This document shows positions 5,810-6,840 of a stretch of 6,840 bases of DNA, in pieces. Source of the DNA: an uncultured Eubacteriales bacterium. GTDB taxonomy: Bacteria > Bacillota > Clostridia > Peptostreptococcales > Anaerovoracaceae. The stretch is taken from NCBI GenBank assembly GCA_902797195.1, contig CADBRY010000073.1:1-6840 (forward strand). Reading direction: 5' to 3'. The position numbers were made by a program, and so were the translations under genes. The notes below the pieces were generated by a model. The model did no database searches and was not told where the DNA came from. It saw nothing but the letters and a program-made list of their open reading frames with translations. Position 1 is the stretch's first letter, and every line of letters begins with the position of its first letter.

Positions 5810-6724
5810 ATGGCAGTAACAGCAAAGGATGTTAAAGAGCTGCGCGAAATGACAGGCGCAGGAATGATGGATTGCAAGAACGCTTTGGTAGAGGCTGACG
5901 GCGATATGGATAAGGCTGTTGAGATCCTTCGTGAAAAGGGACTCTCAAAGGCTGCCAAAAAAGCTGGAAGGATCGCTGCAATGGGTCTTGTAAGAACCGC
6001 TTTTGCAGAGGACGGATCTTCAGCAGCTATCGTTGAAGTCAACTCAGAGACAGACTTCGTTGCAAAGAATGAAGAGTTCATCGGTTTTGTTGAAGCTCTT
6101 GCACAGCTTGCCCTTAACGGCGGCGCAGCTGATATGGATGCTTTCATGGCTCTGCCCTTTGAAGGCGAAGGAACAGTTCAGGATGCCCTGACAAACAAGA
6201 TCGCAAAGATCGGCGAGAACATGAGCATCAGAAGATTTGAGAAATTCGAGAAGCCGGGCAACAAGTACGTTGGATATATCCACGGCGGCGGACAGATCGG
6301 CGTTATCGTCGGAATGGAAACCGAGGCATCCGCAGATGAAGTGGAAGTTTGCGGAAAAGACGTGGCTATGCAGGTCGCTTCAATGAGCCCCAAGTTCCTG
6401 GATGAGACGGAAGTGGATCAGGATTGGCTGGAAGGCGAGAAGAAGATCGCAAGAGAGCAGCTGCTCAATGAAGGTAAGAAAGAAGAGCTTCTTGATAAGA
6501 TCATCCCCGGAAAGGTCAAGGCTATCCTGAAGGAAGTCTGCCTGGTGGATCAGAAATTCGTTAAGGATTCAGACCTCACAGTACAGCAGTATGTAGAGGG
6601 CGTGGCCAAGGAGATCGGCAAAGACATCAAGCTGACATCCATGATCCGCTACGAAGTTGGCGAGGGAATCGAGAAGAAGGAAGAAGACTTTGCAGCTGAA
6701 GTAGCCGCACAGATGGGCAAATAA
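5810..6724 (+). CDS. tsf: translation elongation factor Ts
   Basis: 304 residues, normal EF-Ts length. EF-Ts catalyses GDP release from EF-Tu so that EF-Tu can reload GTP. The N-terminal UBA-like domain (1 to about 55) carries the family signature MTGAGMMDCKNAL (14-26). The core contains TDFVAKNEEF (81-90), whose Asp-Phe pair inserts next to the nucleotide site of EF-Tu, and the remaining dimerisation and C-terminal parts look complete. A strong AGGAGGT lies about 9 nt before the ATG. It is co-transcribed with rpsB and followed by a strong terminator, so pyrH and frr, often next in Bacillota, are not in this transcript. Confidence 0.98.
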   Translation: MAVTAKDVKELREMTGAGMMDCKNALVEADGDMDKAVEILREKGLSKAAKKAGRIAAMGLVRTAFAEDGSSAAIVEVNSETDFVAKNEEFIGFVEALAQLALNGGAADMDAFMALPFEGEGTVQDALTNKIAKIGENMSIRRFEKFEKPGNKYVGYIHGGGQIGVIVGMETEASADEVEVCGKDVAMQVASMSPKFLDETEVDQDWLEGEKKIAREQLLNEGKKEELLDKIIPGKVKAILKEVCLVDQKFVKDSDLTVQQYVEGVAKEIGKDIKLTSMIRYEVGEGIEKKEEDFAAEVAAQMGK

Positions 6725-6766
6725 GGCTATTTTGGGATCCGAGAGGATTCGTTGAAATTTGAGATA

Positions 6767-6811
6767 AAATCCCCCGAAAACATGTATTTTTACAGGTGTC
6801 GGGGGATTTTT
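6767..6811 (+). terminator. intrinsic terminator of rpsB-tsf
   Basis: An 11-bp stem pairs AAATCCCCCGA (6767-6777) with TCGGGGGATTT (6799-6809). The loop of 21 nt can form a smaller TGTA/TACA hairpin around TTTT, and the T-run at 6807-6811 finishes the signal. It lies 43 bp after the tsf stop. The bases after it (6812-6840) show nothing assignable. Confidence 0.93.
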
Positions 6812-6840
6812 GCATTTTACGGATATTATCGCAGTTTAAC

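Noticed and set aside
6627..6815. Minus-strand open frame across the end of tsf
   Set aside because: Runs through the terminator stem and is a shadow of the tsf coding sequence.

Overview
The window looks like a chromosomal segment of an anaerobic Bacillota, most likely class Clostridia. GC is close to balanced, and Shine-Dalgarno sites are strong and purine-rich. There are a LytS-type 5TM sensor fused to a SpoIIE-type phosphatase, secreted proteins with Gram-positive signal peptides, and an rpsB-tsf pair. Genus cannot be read from this. The left two thirds hold accessory or surface genes and the right third holds core translation genes.

Left end (1-924): the 5' end of a secreted-protein gene runs leftwards off the window (start at 165, 55 codons visible). 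It is divergent from a hexapeptide-repeat sugar O-acetyltransferase (315-884). Four 11-bp repeats of T(G/A)TAAC (230-273) lie between two predicted -35 boxes, 7 bp from one and 6 bp from the other. This suggests one response regulator controls both directions. The acetyltransferase is followed after 40 bp by a membrane PP2C-family phosphatase (925-2265), probably in the same transcript.

Middle (2266-4725): a secreted FN3-like protein with an unrecognised Cys/His-rich C-terminal half (2380-3477) is followed by a urea-transporter-family channel (true start 3649, end 4725). Two 23-bp elements in opposite orientation, 22/23 identical, flank the secreted-protein gene at 2314-2336 and 3526-3548. 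Each holds the same TGTAAC-N5-TGTAAC motif seen upstream of the left-end genes. The motif fits the published WalR (YycF) consensus TGTWAH-N5-TGTWAH and has the 11-bp spacing typical of OmpR/PhoB-family regulators. The right copy sits where a -35 would be, ahead of a perfect TATAAT, and a strong stem-loop begins at the predicted transcription start.

Right end (4726-6840): a predicted promoter and a structured leader of about 175 nt precede rpsB (S2, with a 44-residue acidic tail). Then come tsf (EF-Ts) and a strong intrinsic terminator (6767-6811).

The most notable result is a small putative regulon: one repeated operator in all three accessory intergenic regions, next to two secreted proteins, an acetyltransferase-phosphatase pair and a channel. 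The regulator itself is not in the window. No tRNA, rRNA, CRISPR array or transposase was seen.
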